Of a stretch of 64,000 bases of DNA, positions 28,646 through 37,489 are shown piece by piece. The translations under genes were made by a program, and so were the position numbers. The notes beneath the pieces are model-generated. The model worked only from the letters and a program-made list of their open reading frames with translations, ran no database searches and was not told the origin of the DNA. This DNA comes from Pantoea sp. Cy-639. Its GTDB lineage: Bacteria; Pseudomonadota; Gammaproteobacteria; Pseudomonadales; Pseudomonadaceae. The stretch spans positions 186,001 to 250,000 of the forward strand of contig NZ_VWXI01000004.1 in assembly GCF_011752525.1 (NCBI RefSeq), given 5' to 3'. Position 1 is the stretch's first letter, and the number at the start of each line of letters is the position of its first letter.

Positions 28646-29964
28646 CCGAGGTGAAGGTGCTGGGTATCCAGGGTTTCGATGGTTTGGGCAGGATGACGCT
28701 TTCCAATACCGGAGGGAGAGAGCAGACGCTCACCTATGATGCGGGAGTACGCAAACCCAAGACCGTGACGACGCCCGAAGGCAAGATTCACTATACCTAT
28801 GAGCTCAAGCTCAACGAGAGCCCCGAATCGCGCTTGATGGGTGCTGATGGGCTTGCAGTGGTCTACGACTACGACAAGAAGAATGCGCGTCTGAACGGCT
28901 GGACCATGCCTGCCGAAAGTGGGCGTCCGTGGCAGAAACTCAAACGTGAGTATTACCAGACCGGCCAGATCAAAAGTGAGACCTGGACTCAGCACGAAAG
29001 TGGCGATGAACAAGCGCCGCCGATCGGTGAGCCACAAGTCCAGCATTATGTTTACAGCCACCGAGGCCGCCTGCTCAGCTATACCGATGTCCTGGGACAG
29101 ATCCAGACTAACGACTACTACCCTACCGGGCAGTTGCAAAAGACCACGCTGACTGACAAGACCGGCAAGGTATTGCTGGAAACCGACTTTACTTATTACG
29201 AGCTTGGACAACTCAAATCGTATACCACCTATGGCCGAGAGGCTGGCCAGTCACTGGCCACGGAATTGACATGGGACGAGTTCGATCGCGAGACCGGGCG
29301 CAAGTTTACGGCAGGGTCGCTGGTACAGACGCTTGAACAGGAATACGACGACGTGGACGCCTTGCTAATGCGCACGTTGTCCGAGGGGCAGGTAGATCTG
29401 CGGGTCGAAAAGTATGAGTACGACGAGCGCCAACGCTTGAGAAAATACACCTTCACTGGTCGTGGGCTTGACAAGGATCCCTACCAGCCACAAGACCCTT
29501 ATGGCAACTACATTACTTGGCAACAGTTCTTCTTCGATGCCTTGAATAATATCATTGAGGTGGTAACTACATTTGTCGGTGGCTCGAATACCGCGACCCA
29601 CCACTTCGAAGGCAAGGATCCGGCGCAGTTGAGCAGGATCACCAATAAAGCCACGGACCCGATGGTGCGCACATTGAACGGCTACCCGAAAGAAATTGTT
29701 CTCGGGTATGACGATAATGGCAACCTGACTAACGATGAGCAGGGCCGTGTGCTCAGGTACAATGCGCTTAATCAGCTGTTGTCCGTGAGTGAGAATAGCA
29801 AGATTGTTGCTTCATACTTCTATAATCCGCAAAATATTCTGATGGGCACGGATGAAGAACAGCGCTTCTACCTTGGCGACGAATTGACCGCGCTCAAGAC
29901 CGACAATGGTGGAACGCGTATCAGTACTTCGCCGGCAGGGCCGTTGGCTGAGATTACACTTTAG
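28615..29964 (+). pseudogene. RHS-family core fragment, inverted relative to its tail
   Basis: From about 28621 to 29964 this frame encodes YD-repeat-type RHS core: GFDGLGRMTLSNTGG, many Y-D and G-x-x-x Y units, DDNGNLTNDEQGRVLRYNALNQLLSV, YFYNPQNI and RFYLGDELTALK. It stops in TSPAGPLAEITL, just where an intact RHS protein would run on into the segment now found on the opposite strand at 28.6 kb. The frame extends upstream to 28495, but there it is antisense of the tail. The N-terminal half of a full RHS protein is missing. Base composition is more AT-rich than the flanking genes, which suits acquired DNA. Confidence 0.82.
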
Positions 29965-29981
29965 CAAGGGCAGGAGTGAGG

Positions 29982-30476
29982 ATGATGAAGTATATCGCAT
30001 GCAGTGTAGTAATATTGTTGGGTACGTCGCTGGCAGCTGCTGCAGGTACCCAGCTTCCGCACGAAGAGTCCGCCAGTCGTCAGGAGTCAAACGTCGGGAA
30101 TATCGTGATTTACGATAAACAGCAAGAGAGATCTTGCTCGCTCCAGCCTATAGCAGGAGTGAATGAGGTGTACAGGTTTGGCAGCGGCAAGACCTGTACA
30201 TCATTACCAAATGATGAGGCCTATTATTTTAAAATTGACGGTGTGCCGTCCGCGGTGCTCGTCACTTTTTACGACAATTCCAACTGTTCCTCCACTGGTA
30301 ACTTCATCATCAAGGTGCGTACAATGCAAAGTCCAACAACTACTGAGCCCATAAAACTCAGTACTGCGCACTCGAAGCCAGTTAATGAAATTCTTGCTCC
30401 GGGGCTAAGATTGGAATATAAGGCAGGGTCAGGGCAAGTGGATGGCAAGTTGTCATGCGTAAGAATAGAGTACTGA
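29982..30476 (+). CDS. Small secreted protein of unknown function
   Basis: A 164-residue protein with a clear signal peptide (MMKYIACSVVILLGTSLAAAAG) and a mature part with four Cys (RSCSL, GKTCTS, DNSNCSS and KLSCVRIEY), enough for two disulfides. It is rich in short beta-prone segments. GGAG lies 5-8 bp before the two possible ATG codons; I took the first. It is AT-rich, like the RHS fragment 17 bp upstream, so both may have arrived together. No family is recognised; an RHS-linked effector or accessory protein is only one possibility. Confidence 0.7.
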   Translation: MMKYIACSVVILLGTSLAAAAGTQLPHEESASRQESNVGNIVIYDKQQERSCSLQPIAGVNEVYRFGSGKTCTSLPNDEAYYFKIDGVPSAVLVTFYDNSNCSSTGNFIIKVRTMQSPTTTEPIKLSTAHSKPVNEILAPGLRLEYKAGSGQVDGKLSCVRIEY

Positions 30477-30540
30477 CGATGCGATTGTCGTTCAGCTGCT
30501 GAGAAGAAAAAGCAGAACACGACCAGTGATAAGCCAGATG

Positions 30541-30571
30541 CCCATGGCACGCCACGCGGTGCCATGGGTAT
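30541..30571. terminator. Hairpin between convergent genes
   Basis: A perfect 10-bp stem cccatggcac/gtgccatggg with an 8-nt loop and a short T-rich tail (tatttt). It probably ends transcription from the secreted-protein gene, and perhaps from the convergent PA2817-family gene. Confidence 0.55.
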
Positions 30572-30579
30572 TTTCATTG

Positions 30580-30990
30580 TCAGTGAGACGAATCGCCGTT
30601 TGCGCTATGGGCTCGTTGCTTTTCCAGGTGCCATTCGAAGGTTTCACCTTTTTGCTCAGCAAGATAACGACGTTCTTCCAGTTCCTGGTACAAGGCCAGC
30701 TCTTCATCCGGCATGAAATGCAGGCAGTCGCCAGCAAAGAACCACAGCAGGTCGCGCGGTACCAGGTGGGCGATCTGCGGGTAGCGCTGGATCACCTGAC
30801 AGATCAGGTCCTGGCCCAGATACTGGCTTTCCAGTGGGTCCTGGGGCAGCAGGGTGAGCAGTTCGTCGAAACGCTCGAGGAACAGGGCGTGGCTTTCCTC
30901 CGGGACCTGTTCGGCTTCACCCAGCGCGACCAGGATGGTGCGCAGGTGGTGGAGCAGTTGCAGGTGGTACTCCAGGTGGGGGGTGGCCAT
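30580..30990 (-). CDS. PA2817-family protein
   Basis: A 136-residue, soluble, largely helical and acidic protein without signal peptide or obvious motif. It matches my recollection of the PA2817 family, described as quorum-sensing regulated in P. aeruginosa, and it neighbours the same fadE-type gene. Start is MATPHLEYHLQ; the open frame upstream is repeat-derived. The function is unknown. Confidence 0.75.
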   Translation of the reverse strand: MATPHLEYHLQLLHHLRTILVALGEAEQVPEESHALFLERFDELLTLLPQDPLESQYLGQDLICQVIQRYPQIAHLVPRDLLWFFAGDCLHFMPDEELALYQELEERRYLAEQKGETFEWHLEKQRAHSANGDSSH

Positions 30991-31071
30991 GGCGGCGCTC
31001 CTCGGTGATTGAAACGGGGGCGGAGTATACGCCGGTTTTGCACAGGCTGGCAGCGGGGCGGTGTCAACCTT

Positions 31072-31216
31072 GTCGCGGGGCAAGCCCGCCCCCACGAGTC
31101 GCGGCGTAGTTGCCTGGCGACAGCGGGTTGTCTGTTTGGGCCTTGTCGCGGGGCTGGCCCGTTCCCACAGGTCGAGACGCAGATGCCTGGAGGGAGCGGG
31201 CTTGCCCCGCGATCAT
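31072..31216. repeat. Cluster of REP elements
   Basis: Three cores in 145 bp: cgcggggcaagcccgccccca (direct), cgcggggctggcccgttccca (direct) and gagcgggcttgccccgcgatc (inverted). The last can pair with either of the first two. The cluster lies upstream of the PA2817-family gene and after the end of the acyl-CoA dehydrogenase gene. Confidence 0.7.
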
Positions 31217-33663
31217 CAGCGTACGAGACCTTGCACCGCTGCCAGTTGCGTCTTGTCAAACGCATCCACGTCGATTACCGCCCGGCGCGCCCGCTCGGCG
31301 GCATGCAGGCGTTGACCTTCCTCTGCCGGCAGCACGCCGGCCGCCACGGCCGCGTCGATCGGCGATTGTCCAGGTGCTGCCCGCACCTTGCCTTCCTTGA
31401 CCGCCTGGTGCAGCACCTTGTGCAGGGGGGCTACATCGTCCAGCAGGTCGCTGGCCCGTTGCAGCGCCGCCACCGGGTCGCCCTCGGTCTGTGGCCGGAA
31501 GCAGCCGGTGAGCAACTCTTCCAGCGCCGGGTCACCCTGGCGCCGGCCGATCAGCTCGGCCACTTCGGCATCCAGTGCGTCGCTCGGGCCGGTGTGGCGG
31601 CGGCCGAAGGGGAACACCAGCACGCGCAGGGCGCAGCCAATGAAACGGTTGGGGAAGTTGTCGAGCAATGCGTCGAGGGCTTTCTCTGCCTGGCCCAGGC
31701 TTTCCTCCAGGGCCCAGCGCAACAGTGGGCGCAGGTGTTCCGGCGAGCCGAGGTCGTGGTAGCGCTTCAGTGCGGCGCTGGACAGGTACAGGTAGCTGAG
31801 CACATCGCCCAACCGGGCACTGAGGCGTTCGCGGCGCTTGAGAGCGCCACCGAGCAGCATCATCGACAGGTCGGCCAGCAGGGCGAAGGCCGCCGCTTGC
31901 CGGTTGAGAGCGCGGAAGTAGCTCTGGCTCAAGGCATCGCCCGGGACTTTCTCGAAATGCCCGAGGCCCAGTCCCAGTACCAGGGTGCTGGCGGCGTTGC
32001 CGGCGGCGAACAGGATGTGCTTCATCAGCAGCTCGTCGAACTCCACCAGCGCCTGGTCATGGTCTTCGCGACCGGCCAGGGCCATTTCCTGGAGCACGAA
32101 CGGATGGCAGCGGATCGCGCCCTGGCCAAAGATCATCAGGTTGCGCGAGAGGATATTGGCGCCCTCGACGGTGATGAAGATCGGCGCTCCCTGCCAGTTG
32201 CGGCCCAGGTAGTTGTTCGGGCCCATGATGATGCCTTTGCCGCCGTGCACGTCCATGGCGTGCTGGATACATTCGCGACCGCGCTCGGTGAGGTGGTACT
32301 TGAGGATTGCCGACAGTACCGAGGGCTTCTCGCCCAGGTCCACCGCGTTGGCGGTGAGCAGGCGGGCGCTGTCCATCAGCCAGGCATTGCCGCCGATACG
32401 CGCCAGCGACTCCTGGATACCCTCGAAGGCCGCCAGCGGCACGTTGAACTGTTCACGGATGCGTGCGTACTGGCCGGTGACCAGGCTGGTGTACTTGGCC
32501 GCGCCCGTGCCCACTGCCGGCAGCGAGATCGAGCGGCCCACCGACAGGCAGTTCATCAGCATCATCCAGCCTTTGCCCAGCATGGGTTGGCCGCCAATGA
32601 GCAAGTCCAGCGGCACGAACACGTCCTTGCCCCAGTTGGGCCCGTTCATGAACGCCGCGCCCAGCGGCAGGTGGCGCTTGCCGATTTCCACGCCCGGCGT
32701 ATCGGTGGGGATCAGTGCGAGGCTGATGCCCAGTTCCTCTTCTTCGCCGAGCAAGTGGTCCGGGTCGTAGGCCTTGAAGGCCAGGCCCAGCAGGGTGGCG
32801 ACCGGGCCGAGGGTGATGTAGCGCTTTTCCCAGTTCAGGCGCAGGCCGATGACTTCCTCGCCCTGCCACTGGCCCTTGCAGATGACTCCGGTATCGGGCA
32901 TGGCGCCGGCATCGGAGCCGGCCAGGGGGCCGGTGAGGGCGAAGCAGGGGATCTCCTCGCCGCGGGCCAGGCGGGGCAAGTAGTGGTTGCGTTGCTCGTC
33001 AGTGCCGTAGTGCAGCAGCAATTCGGCCGGGCCCAGGGAGTTGGGCACCATCACCGTGGAGGCCAGGTCGCCGCTGCGGGTGGCGAGTTTCATCGCCACC
33101 TGGGAATGGGCGTAGGCCGAGAAGCCCTTGCCCCCGTATTCCTTGGGGATGATCAGAGCGAAGAAGCCGTGCTGCTTGATGAACGTCCAGGCCTCGGGCG
33201 GCAGGTCAAGGTCCTGGCCGATCTGCCAGTCGCTGACCATGGCGCACAGTTGTTCGGTGGGGCCGTCGATGAACGCTTGTTCTTCGTCGGTGAGCTTGGG
33301 CGCGGGATAGTCGAGCAGGGTGTTCCAATCCGGGCGACCGCTGAACAGGTGGCCATCCCACCACACGGTACCGGCGTCGATGGCCTCGCGCTCGGTCTGC
33401 GACATTGGCGGCAGGGTGCGCTGGAACCAGCGGAACACCGGGGCGGTGAACAGCTTGCGGCGGGGCTCTGGCAGGGCGACGAAGGCGACCTTGATGGCGA
33501 TCACCACCCAGATCAGGGCCAGCAGCCAGCCAGGGGCGTGACTGAAGATCCCCATCAGCAAGGTGAAGGCGGCCATGGCCGCGAGAATCTGCAGCGGCGG
33601 CAGGCGCCGGTGCGTGAGATAGAAGGCGCCAAGCACCAGGACCAGCAACCACAACAGCAACAT
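31216..33663 (-). CDS. fadE: Acyl-CoA dehydrogenase, FadE type
   Basis: An 815-residue FadE-like flavoenzyme for the first oxidation step of fatty-acid beta-oxidation. The N-terminus has two hydrophobic segments (about residues 1-20 and 27-55), giving membrane association. The dehydrogenase core includes IPKEYGGKGFSAYAHSQ, 'FALTGPLAGSDAGAMPDTG', 'GYRSI'-like substrate-binding sequence (VGRSISLPAVGTG), and 'HAMDVHGGKGIIMGPNNYLGR'. A C-terminal DUF1974-type extension of about 300 residues completes the normal FadE length. Start is MLLLWLLVLVL. Confidence 0.9.
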   Translation of the reverse strand: MLLLWLLVLVLGAFYLTHRRLPPLQILAAMAAFTLLMGIFSHAPGWLLALIWVVIAIKVAFVALPEPRRKLFTAPVFRWFQRTLPPMSQTEREAIDAGTVWWDGHLFSGRPDWNTLLDYPAPKLTDEEQAFIDGPTEQLCAMVSDWQIGQDLDLPPEAWTFIKQHGFFALIIPKEYGGKGFSAYAHSQVAMKLATRSGDLASTVMVPNSLGPAELLLHYGTDEQRNHYLPRLARGEEIPCFALTGPLAGSDAGAMPDTGVICKGQWQGEEVIGLRLNWEKRYITLGPVATLLGLAFKAYDPDHLLGEEEELGISLALIPTDTPGVEIGKRHLPLGAAFMNGPNWGKDVFVPLDLLIGGQPMLGKGWMMLMNCLSVGRSISLPAVGTGAAKYTSLVTGQYARIREQFNVPLAAFEGIQESLARIGGNAWLMDSARLLTANAVDLGEKPSVLSAILKYHLTERGRECIQHAMDVHGGKGIIMGPNNYLGRNWQGAPIFITVEGANILSRNLMIFGQGAIRCHPFVLQEMALAGREDHDQALVEFDELLMKHILFAAGNAASTLVLGLGLGHFEKVPGDALSQSYFRALNRQAAAFALLADLSMMLLGGALKRRERLSARLGDVLSYLYLSSAALKRYHDLGSPEHLRPLLRWALEESLGQAEKALDALLDNFPNRFIGCALRVLVFPFGRRHTGPSDALDAEVAELIGRRQGDPALEELLTGCFRPQTEGDPVAALQRASDLLDDVAPLHKVLHQAVKEGKVRAAPGQSPIDAAVAAGVLPAEEGQRLHAAERARRAVIDVDAFDKTQLAAVQGLVR

Positions 33664-33980
33664 AATCCATTCTCCTTGGATAAGCGGGGGCGTATGGCCG
33701 ACCTACTGAGCTTAGACGCGCTGCGCTGAACGGCCTGCCTTGATGACTGACCGCTGGGGGCGGTGGGCGTTCGATGGGGGGGATTGCGGGCTTGCCCGGT
33801 GATGGATTGGTGAAAGGGTTGCCATGGGCTTGCCGGGAGGGTTGTAGCGCCTGAGAGACCGAGCGCCGCCCGCGCGGCGCATCGCGGGCTTTCGCCCACT
33901 CCCACATTTGTTTCGGGCCAGTTTCCCCTGTGGCATTGCCTGGTCCGCCTTGTTGGGAGGACTCGGTTTCAGCGTGGGCG

Positions 33981-34110
33981 CTGCTGGCGCTTCGCCTGGC
34001 TTGAGGCATGCACCAAGGCAGACAGAGGTATCTCCACAGGACTGCATCGGCCGAAACAAGTGTGGGAATGGGCAAGGCAACTGTGGGAGCGGGCGAAAGC
34101 CCGCGATGCG
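33981..34110. repeat. 130-bp direct repeat, copy 1
   Basis: Starts ctgctggcgcttcgcctggc and ends with the REP core and 'gatgcg'. It abuts copy 2 with no gap. Confidence 0.9.
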
Positions 34111-34240
34111 CTGCTGGCGCTTCGTCTGGCTTGAGGCATGCACCAAGCCAGACAGAGGTATCTCCACAGGACTGCATCGGCCGAAGCAAGTGTGGGAATG
34201 GGCAAGGCAACTGTGGGAGCGGGCGAAAGCCCGCGACGCG
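34111..34240. repeat. 130-bp direct repeat, copy 2
   Basis: Starts ctgctggcgcttcgtctggc. Differs from copy 1 at cgcc/cgtc, aaggc/aagcc, gaaac/gaagc and gatg/gacg. Confidence 0.9.
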
Positions 34241-34353
34241 CCGCGCGGGCGGCGCTCGATCTCAAAAACACCACGAGACTATCGACAGGCGCCCCAAACC
34301 CTGCTGACACTTGGAGTAGACTGTCTCACCTCCGCATTCATAAGGACGTTGCC

Positions 34354-34977
34354 ATGCTGAAGATCTGGGGCCGCAAGAACTCAAGCAATGTGCGCAAGGC
34401 GTTGTGGATCGCCCACGAACTGGGCCTGGACTTCGAGTCCATCGATGCCGGCGGTGCCTTCGGCGTGGTCAACGAGCCGCATTACCGCGCCCGCAACCCC
34501 AACGGCCTGGTGCCCATGCTCGAAGACGGCGAGTGGGTGCTGTGGGAGTCCAATACCATCGTCCGCTACCTGTGCGCCGAATACGGTGCCGAACAAGGCT
34601 GGTACCTCGACGACCCGCGTCAACGCGCCCTGGCGGACAAGTGGATGGACTGGACCACCTCGTCCTTCGCCGGCCCGTTCCGCCCGCTGTTCTGGGGCCT
34701 GTTGCGCACGCCCGAGGACCAGCGTGACTGGGTGGCGATCAACGCCGCACACAAACAATGCGCCGAGCTGCTGGCCATCGCCGATGCCACCCTGGCCACC
34801 CAGCCCTACCTCTCTGGCGAGCAGATCGGCATGGGTGACATCCCCTTGGGCAGCTTCATCTACGCCTGGTTCGAAATGCCCATCGAGCGCCCGGCCATGC
34901 GCCACCTCGAAGCCTGGTACCAGCGCCTGAAACAGCGCCCGGCCTACCAGGCGGCAGTGATGACCGCGCTGACGTGA
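34354..34977 (+). CDS. Glutathione S-transferase family protein
   Basis: A 207-residue GST. The N-terminal thioredoxin-like domain (1-80) has RKNSSNVRKALW at the catalytic-loop position, the conserved cis-Pro in NGLVPML, and ESNTIVRYL for glutathione binding. The C-terminal helical domain carries 'SGEQIGMGDIPLG', the N-capping box. Start follows TAAGGA. The substrate is unknown. It is upstream of the ABC pair but separated by 134 bp. Confidence 0.9.
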   Translation: MLKIWGRKNSSNVRKALWIAHELGLDFESIDAGGAFGVVNEPHYRARNPNGLVPMLEDGEWVLWESNTIVRYLCAEYGAEQGWYLDDPRQRALADKWMDWTTSSFAGPFRPLFWGLLRTPEDQRDWVAINAAHKQCAELLAIADATLATQPYLSGEQIGMGDIPLGSFIYAWFEMPIERPAMRHLEAWYQRLKQRPAYQAAVMTALT

Positions 34978-35111
34978 CGTCACTTCGATAGTCATCATCA
35001 ATAGATGTGACTGTACTTGTGCGGCCAGCCCTTGCACCATGGCCGCATTCACTGCGCCAGTGACGTTGCCTGGCGTGTCCTGAACCCTTTCAAATCGGTA
35101 CCTGACCCGCC

Positions 35112-36044
35112 ATGAGTTCCGCCCTGTCCATCCGACAGCTGACCAAGACCTACGGCAACGGTTTCCAGGCCCTCAAGGGCATCGACCTGGACGTCGCCGA
35201 AGGTGACTTCTTTGCCTTGCTTGGCCCCAACGGCGCCGGCAAGTCCACCACCATCGGCATCCTCTCGACCCTGGTGAACAAGACCAGCGGCACGGTCAAT
35301 GTGTTCGGCCATGACCTGGACCGCGAGCCGGCCGCGCTCAAGCGCTGCCTGGGCGTGGTGCCCCAGGAATTCAACTTCAACCAGTTCGAGAAGACCTTCG
35401 ACATCGTCGTGACCCAGGCCGGCTACTACGGCATCCCGCCCAAGGTGGCCAAGGAACGCGCCGAGCAGTACCTGACCCAGCTGGGCTTGTGGGACAAGCG
35501 CGACGTGCCGTCGCGCTCGCTGTCCGGCGGCATGAAGCGTCGCCTGATGATCGCCCGGGCGCTGATCCACGAGCCGCGCCTGCTGATCCTCGACGAACCG
35601 ACCGCCGGGGTCGACATCGAGCTGCGCCGTTCCATGTGGAGCTTCCTCACCGAGCTCAACCAGAAAGGCATCACCATCATCCTCACCACCCACTACCTCG
35701 AGGAGGCCGAGCAGCTGTGCCGCAACATCGGCATCATCGACCACGGCACCATCGTCGAGAACACCAGCATGCGCCAGTTGCTGGGCAAGCTGCACGTCGA
35801 GACCTTCGTCCTCGACCTCAAGCACGACCTGCCTGCCGCCCCTGAGCTGCAAGGCTATCCATGCCGGCTGATCACCCCGCATACCCTCGAGGTACAGGTG
35901 GACAAGGACATCGGCATCACTGCACTGTTCGGCCAGCTGGCGCTGAAGAACATCGAGGTGCAGAGCTTGCGCAACAAGACCAACCGACTCGAGGAACTGT
36001 TCGTGTCCCTGGTGGAAAAGAACCTGTCGAAGGTGGCCGTATGA
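35112..36044 (+). CDS. ABC transporter ATP-binding protein (YadG-like)
   Basis: A 310-residue nucleotide-binding subunit with Walker A GPNGAGKST (38-46), Q-loop in VVPQEFNFN, signature LSGGMKRR, Walker B LLILDEPTAGVD and an H-loop in LTTHYLEEAEQ. The C-terminal ~80 residues form the extra domain seen in ABC-2 type exporters. It overlaps the permease gene by 4 bp (ATGA), so the two form an exporter pair like E. coli YadGH. The substrate is unknown. Confidence 0.93.
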   Translation: MSSALSIRQLTKTYGNGFQALKGIDLDVAEGDFFALLGPNGAGKSTTIGILSTLVNKTSGTVNVFGHDLDREPAALKRCLGVVPQEFNFNQFEKTFDIVVTQAGYYGIPPKVAKERAEQYLTQLGLWDKRDVPSRSLSGGMKRRLMIARALIHEPRLLILDEPTAGVDIELRRSMWSFLTELNQKGITIILTTHYLEEAEQLCRNIGIIDHGTIVENTSMRQLLGKLHVETFVLDLKHDLPAAPELQGYPCRLITPHTLEVQVDKDIGITALFGQLALKNIEVQSLRNKTNRLEELFVSLVEKNLSKVAV

Positions 36045-36820
36045 GTGTGGAACTGCGCACCAACTGGGTCGCCCTGAATACCATCGTCTACCGCGAAGTG
36101 CGGCGTTTCCTGCGGATCTGGCCGCAGACCCTGCTGCCGCCGGCGATCACCATGGTCCTGTACTTCGTGATCTTCGGTAACCTGATCGGCCGGCAGATCG
36201 GCGACATGGGCGGCTTCACCTACATGGAGTACATCGTCCCGGGCCTGATCATGATGTCGGTGATCACCAACTCCTACGGCAACGTGGTGTCGAGCTTCTT
36301 CGGCAGCAAGTTCCAGCGCTCGATCGAGGAACTGATGGTGTCGCCGGTATCGCCGCACACCATTCTCGTCGGCTATGTGCTGGGCGGCGTGTTGCGCGGC
36401 CTGGCAGTGGGGGTGATCGTGACGATCCTGTCGCTGTTCTTCACCCAGTTGCAGGTGCACCACCTGGGCGTGACCGTCATCGTGGTGCTGCTGACCGCGA
36501 CCATCTTCTCGCTGCTGGGCTTCGTCAACGCGGTATTCGCGCGCAACTTCGACGATATCTCGATCATCCCCACCTTCGTGCTGACACCGCTGACCTACCT
36601 GGGCGGGGTGTTCTACTCGATCAACCTACTGCCGCCGTTCTGGCAGACCGTGTCGCTGGCCAACCCCGTGCTGCACATGGTCAACTCGTTCCGCTACGGC
36701 ATCCTGGGCGTGTCGGACATCAGCATCGGCACCGCGATCACCTTCATGCTGGTGGCTACCGCCGTGCTCTACGTACTGTGCGTGCGCTTGCTGGTCAGCG
36801 GCCGCGGCATGCGTGCGTGA
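36041..36820 (+). CDS. ABC-2 type permease (YadH-like)
   Basis: A 259-residue permease with six hydrophobic segments and the ABC-2 signature region (LTPLTYLGGVFYSINLLPPFWQ, then NPVLHMVNSFRYG). It is translationally coupled to the ATPase subunit by ATGA. It probably exports a lipid, polysaccharide or small molecule; no specific substrate can be inferred. Its 3' end faces, and may overlap, the convergent DUF2062 gene. Confidence 0.92.
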   Translation: MSVELRTNWVALNTIVYREVRRFLRIWPQTLLPPAITMVLYFVIFGNLIGRQIGDMGGFTYMEYIVPGLIMMSVITNSYGNVVSSFFGSKFQRSIEELMVSPVSPHTILVGYVLGGVLRGLAVGVIVTILSLFFTQLQVHHLGVTVIVVLLTATIFSLLGFVNAVFARNFDDISIIPTFVLTPLTYLGGVFYSINLLPPFWQTVSLANPVLHMVNSFRYGILGVSDISIGTAITFMLVATAVLYVLCVRLLVSGRGMRA

Positions 36821-37345
36821 GTCCCGGGCGGGTGTGCAGCGGCACTGGCGACGGCGCCATTGCCGGCCCACCCACCAGCGCCAGTACCACTGGGTGGTGA
36901 AGTAGCCGAGCACGCCGAGCACCACCCCGCACACCAGCGAACCCAGCAGGAACGGTTGCCAGATCGTCGCCAACTGGTCGGTGACCCAGTCGACGGTGAT
37001 CGTCTCGGGCAGCGTGCGGGGCGGTACCTGCATCAGCCAGGCGCCGGTCATGTAGGTGGCGAAGAACACCGGTGGCATGGTCAGTGGATTGGTCAGCCAT
37101 ACCAGGCTCACGGCAATCGGCAGGTTGCCGCGCAGCGCAATGGCCAGGGCGGCGGCCAGCAGCATCTGCATGGGGATGGGGATCAGCGCGGCAAACAGGC
37201 CGACGCCCATGGCCCGCGCCACCGAGTGGCGGTTCAGGTGCCAGAGGTTGGCATCGTGCAGCAGCGTGCCGAAAAAGCGTAAGGACTTGTGTTCGCGGAT
37301 GCTGGTCGGGTCCGGCATGTAGCGTTTGAACAGACGGCGCGGCAT
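36626..37345 (-). CDS. DUF2062 membrane protein with an unusual C-terminal extension
   Basis: A frame of 239 residues. The first ~165 are a typical DUF2062 protein: a basic N-terminus MPRRLFKRYMPDP, the HSVARAMGVGLFAALIPIPMQM block, 'LVWLTNPLTMPPVFFATY', and a last hydrophobic segment near 'LGSLVCGVVLGVLGYF'. The remaining ~70 residues (after WRRRQC) are polar, His/Ala-rich and antisense to the yadH-like gene, overlapping it by 195 bp. Either the C-terminus has been extended by loss of a stop, or a frameshift is present. The role is unknown. Confidence 0.7.
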   Translation of the reverse strand: MPRRLFKRYMPDPTSIREHKSLRFFGTLLHDANLWHLNRHSVARAMGVGLFAALIPIPMQMLLAAALAIALRGNLPIAVSLVWLTNPLTMPPVFFATYMTGAWLMQVPPRTLPETITVDWVTDQLATIWQPFLLGSLVCGVVLGVLGYFTTQWYWRWWVGRQWRRRQCRCTPARDSRTHAAAADQQAHAQYVEHGGSHQHEGDRGADADVRHAQDAVAERVDHVQHGVGQRHGLPERRQ

Positions 37346-37489
37346 GTGGGCTCCCCGCAGGGTTGAAGGGCGTCAGTATGCCTTTATTGAAGCGCAGCCT
37401 CGTTCAGAGTTTGTGACAATTGATTAGCAGGATTTCCCCCCCAATCGACTAAGCCTCAGAGGTCGTTTTCGCTTCTGGAGCTCTATCTC

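Larger units (their letters stand above)
33664..34353. repeat. REP-rich intergenic region with a 130-bp tandem duplication
   Basis: No credible gene in 690 bp. Two direct copies of a 130-bp unit (33981-34110 and 34111-34240) differ at about four bases. Each contains the REP core gtgggagcgggcgaaagcccgc. A ~50-bp segment at 33856-33905 is the near-perfect reverse complement of 34212-34262, so the tandem copies sit inside an inverted repeat. Open frames through this area are repeat shadows. Confidence 0.85.

Noticed and set aside
31009..33729. A 906-codon frame antisense to fadE
   Set aside because: Low-complexity Gln/Gly/Arg-rich translation typical of antisense frames in GC-rich DNA; fadE on the - strand is fully conserved.
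33908..34360. Open frames in the fadE-GST gap
   Set aside because: They translate the tandem REP-containing repeats and have no independent conservation signal.
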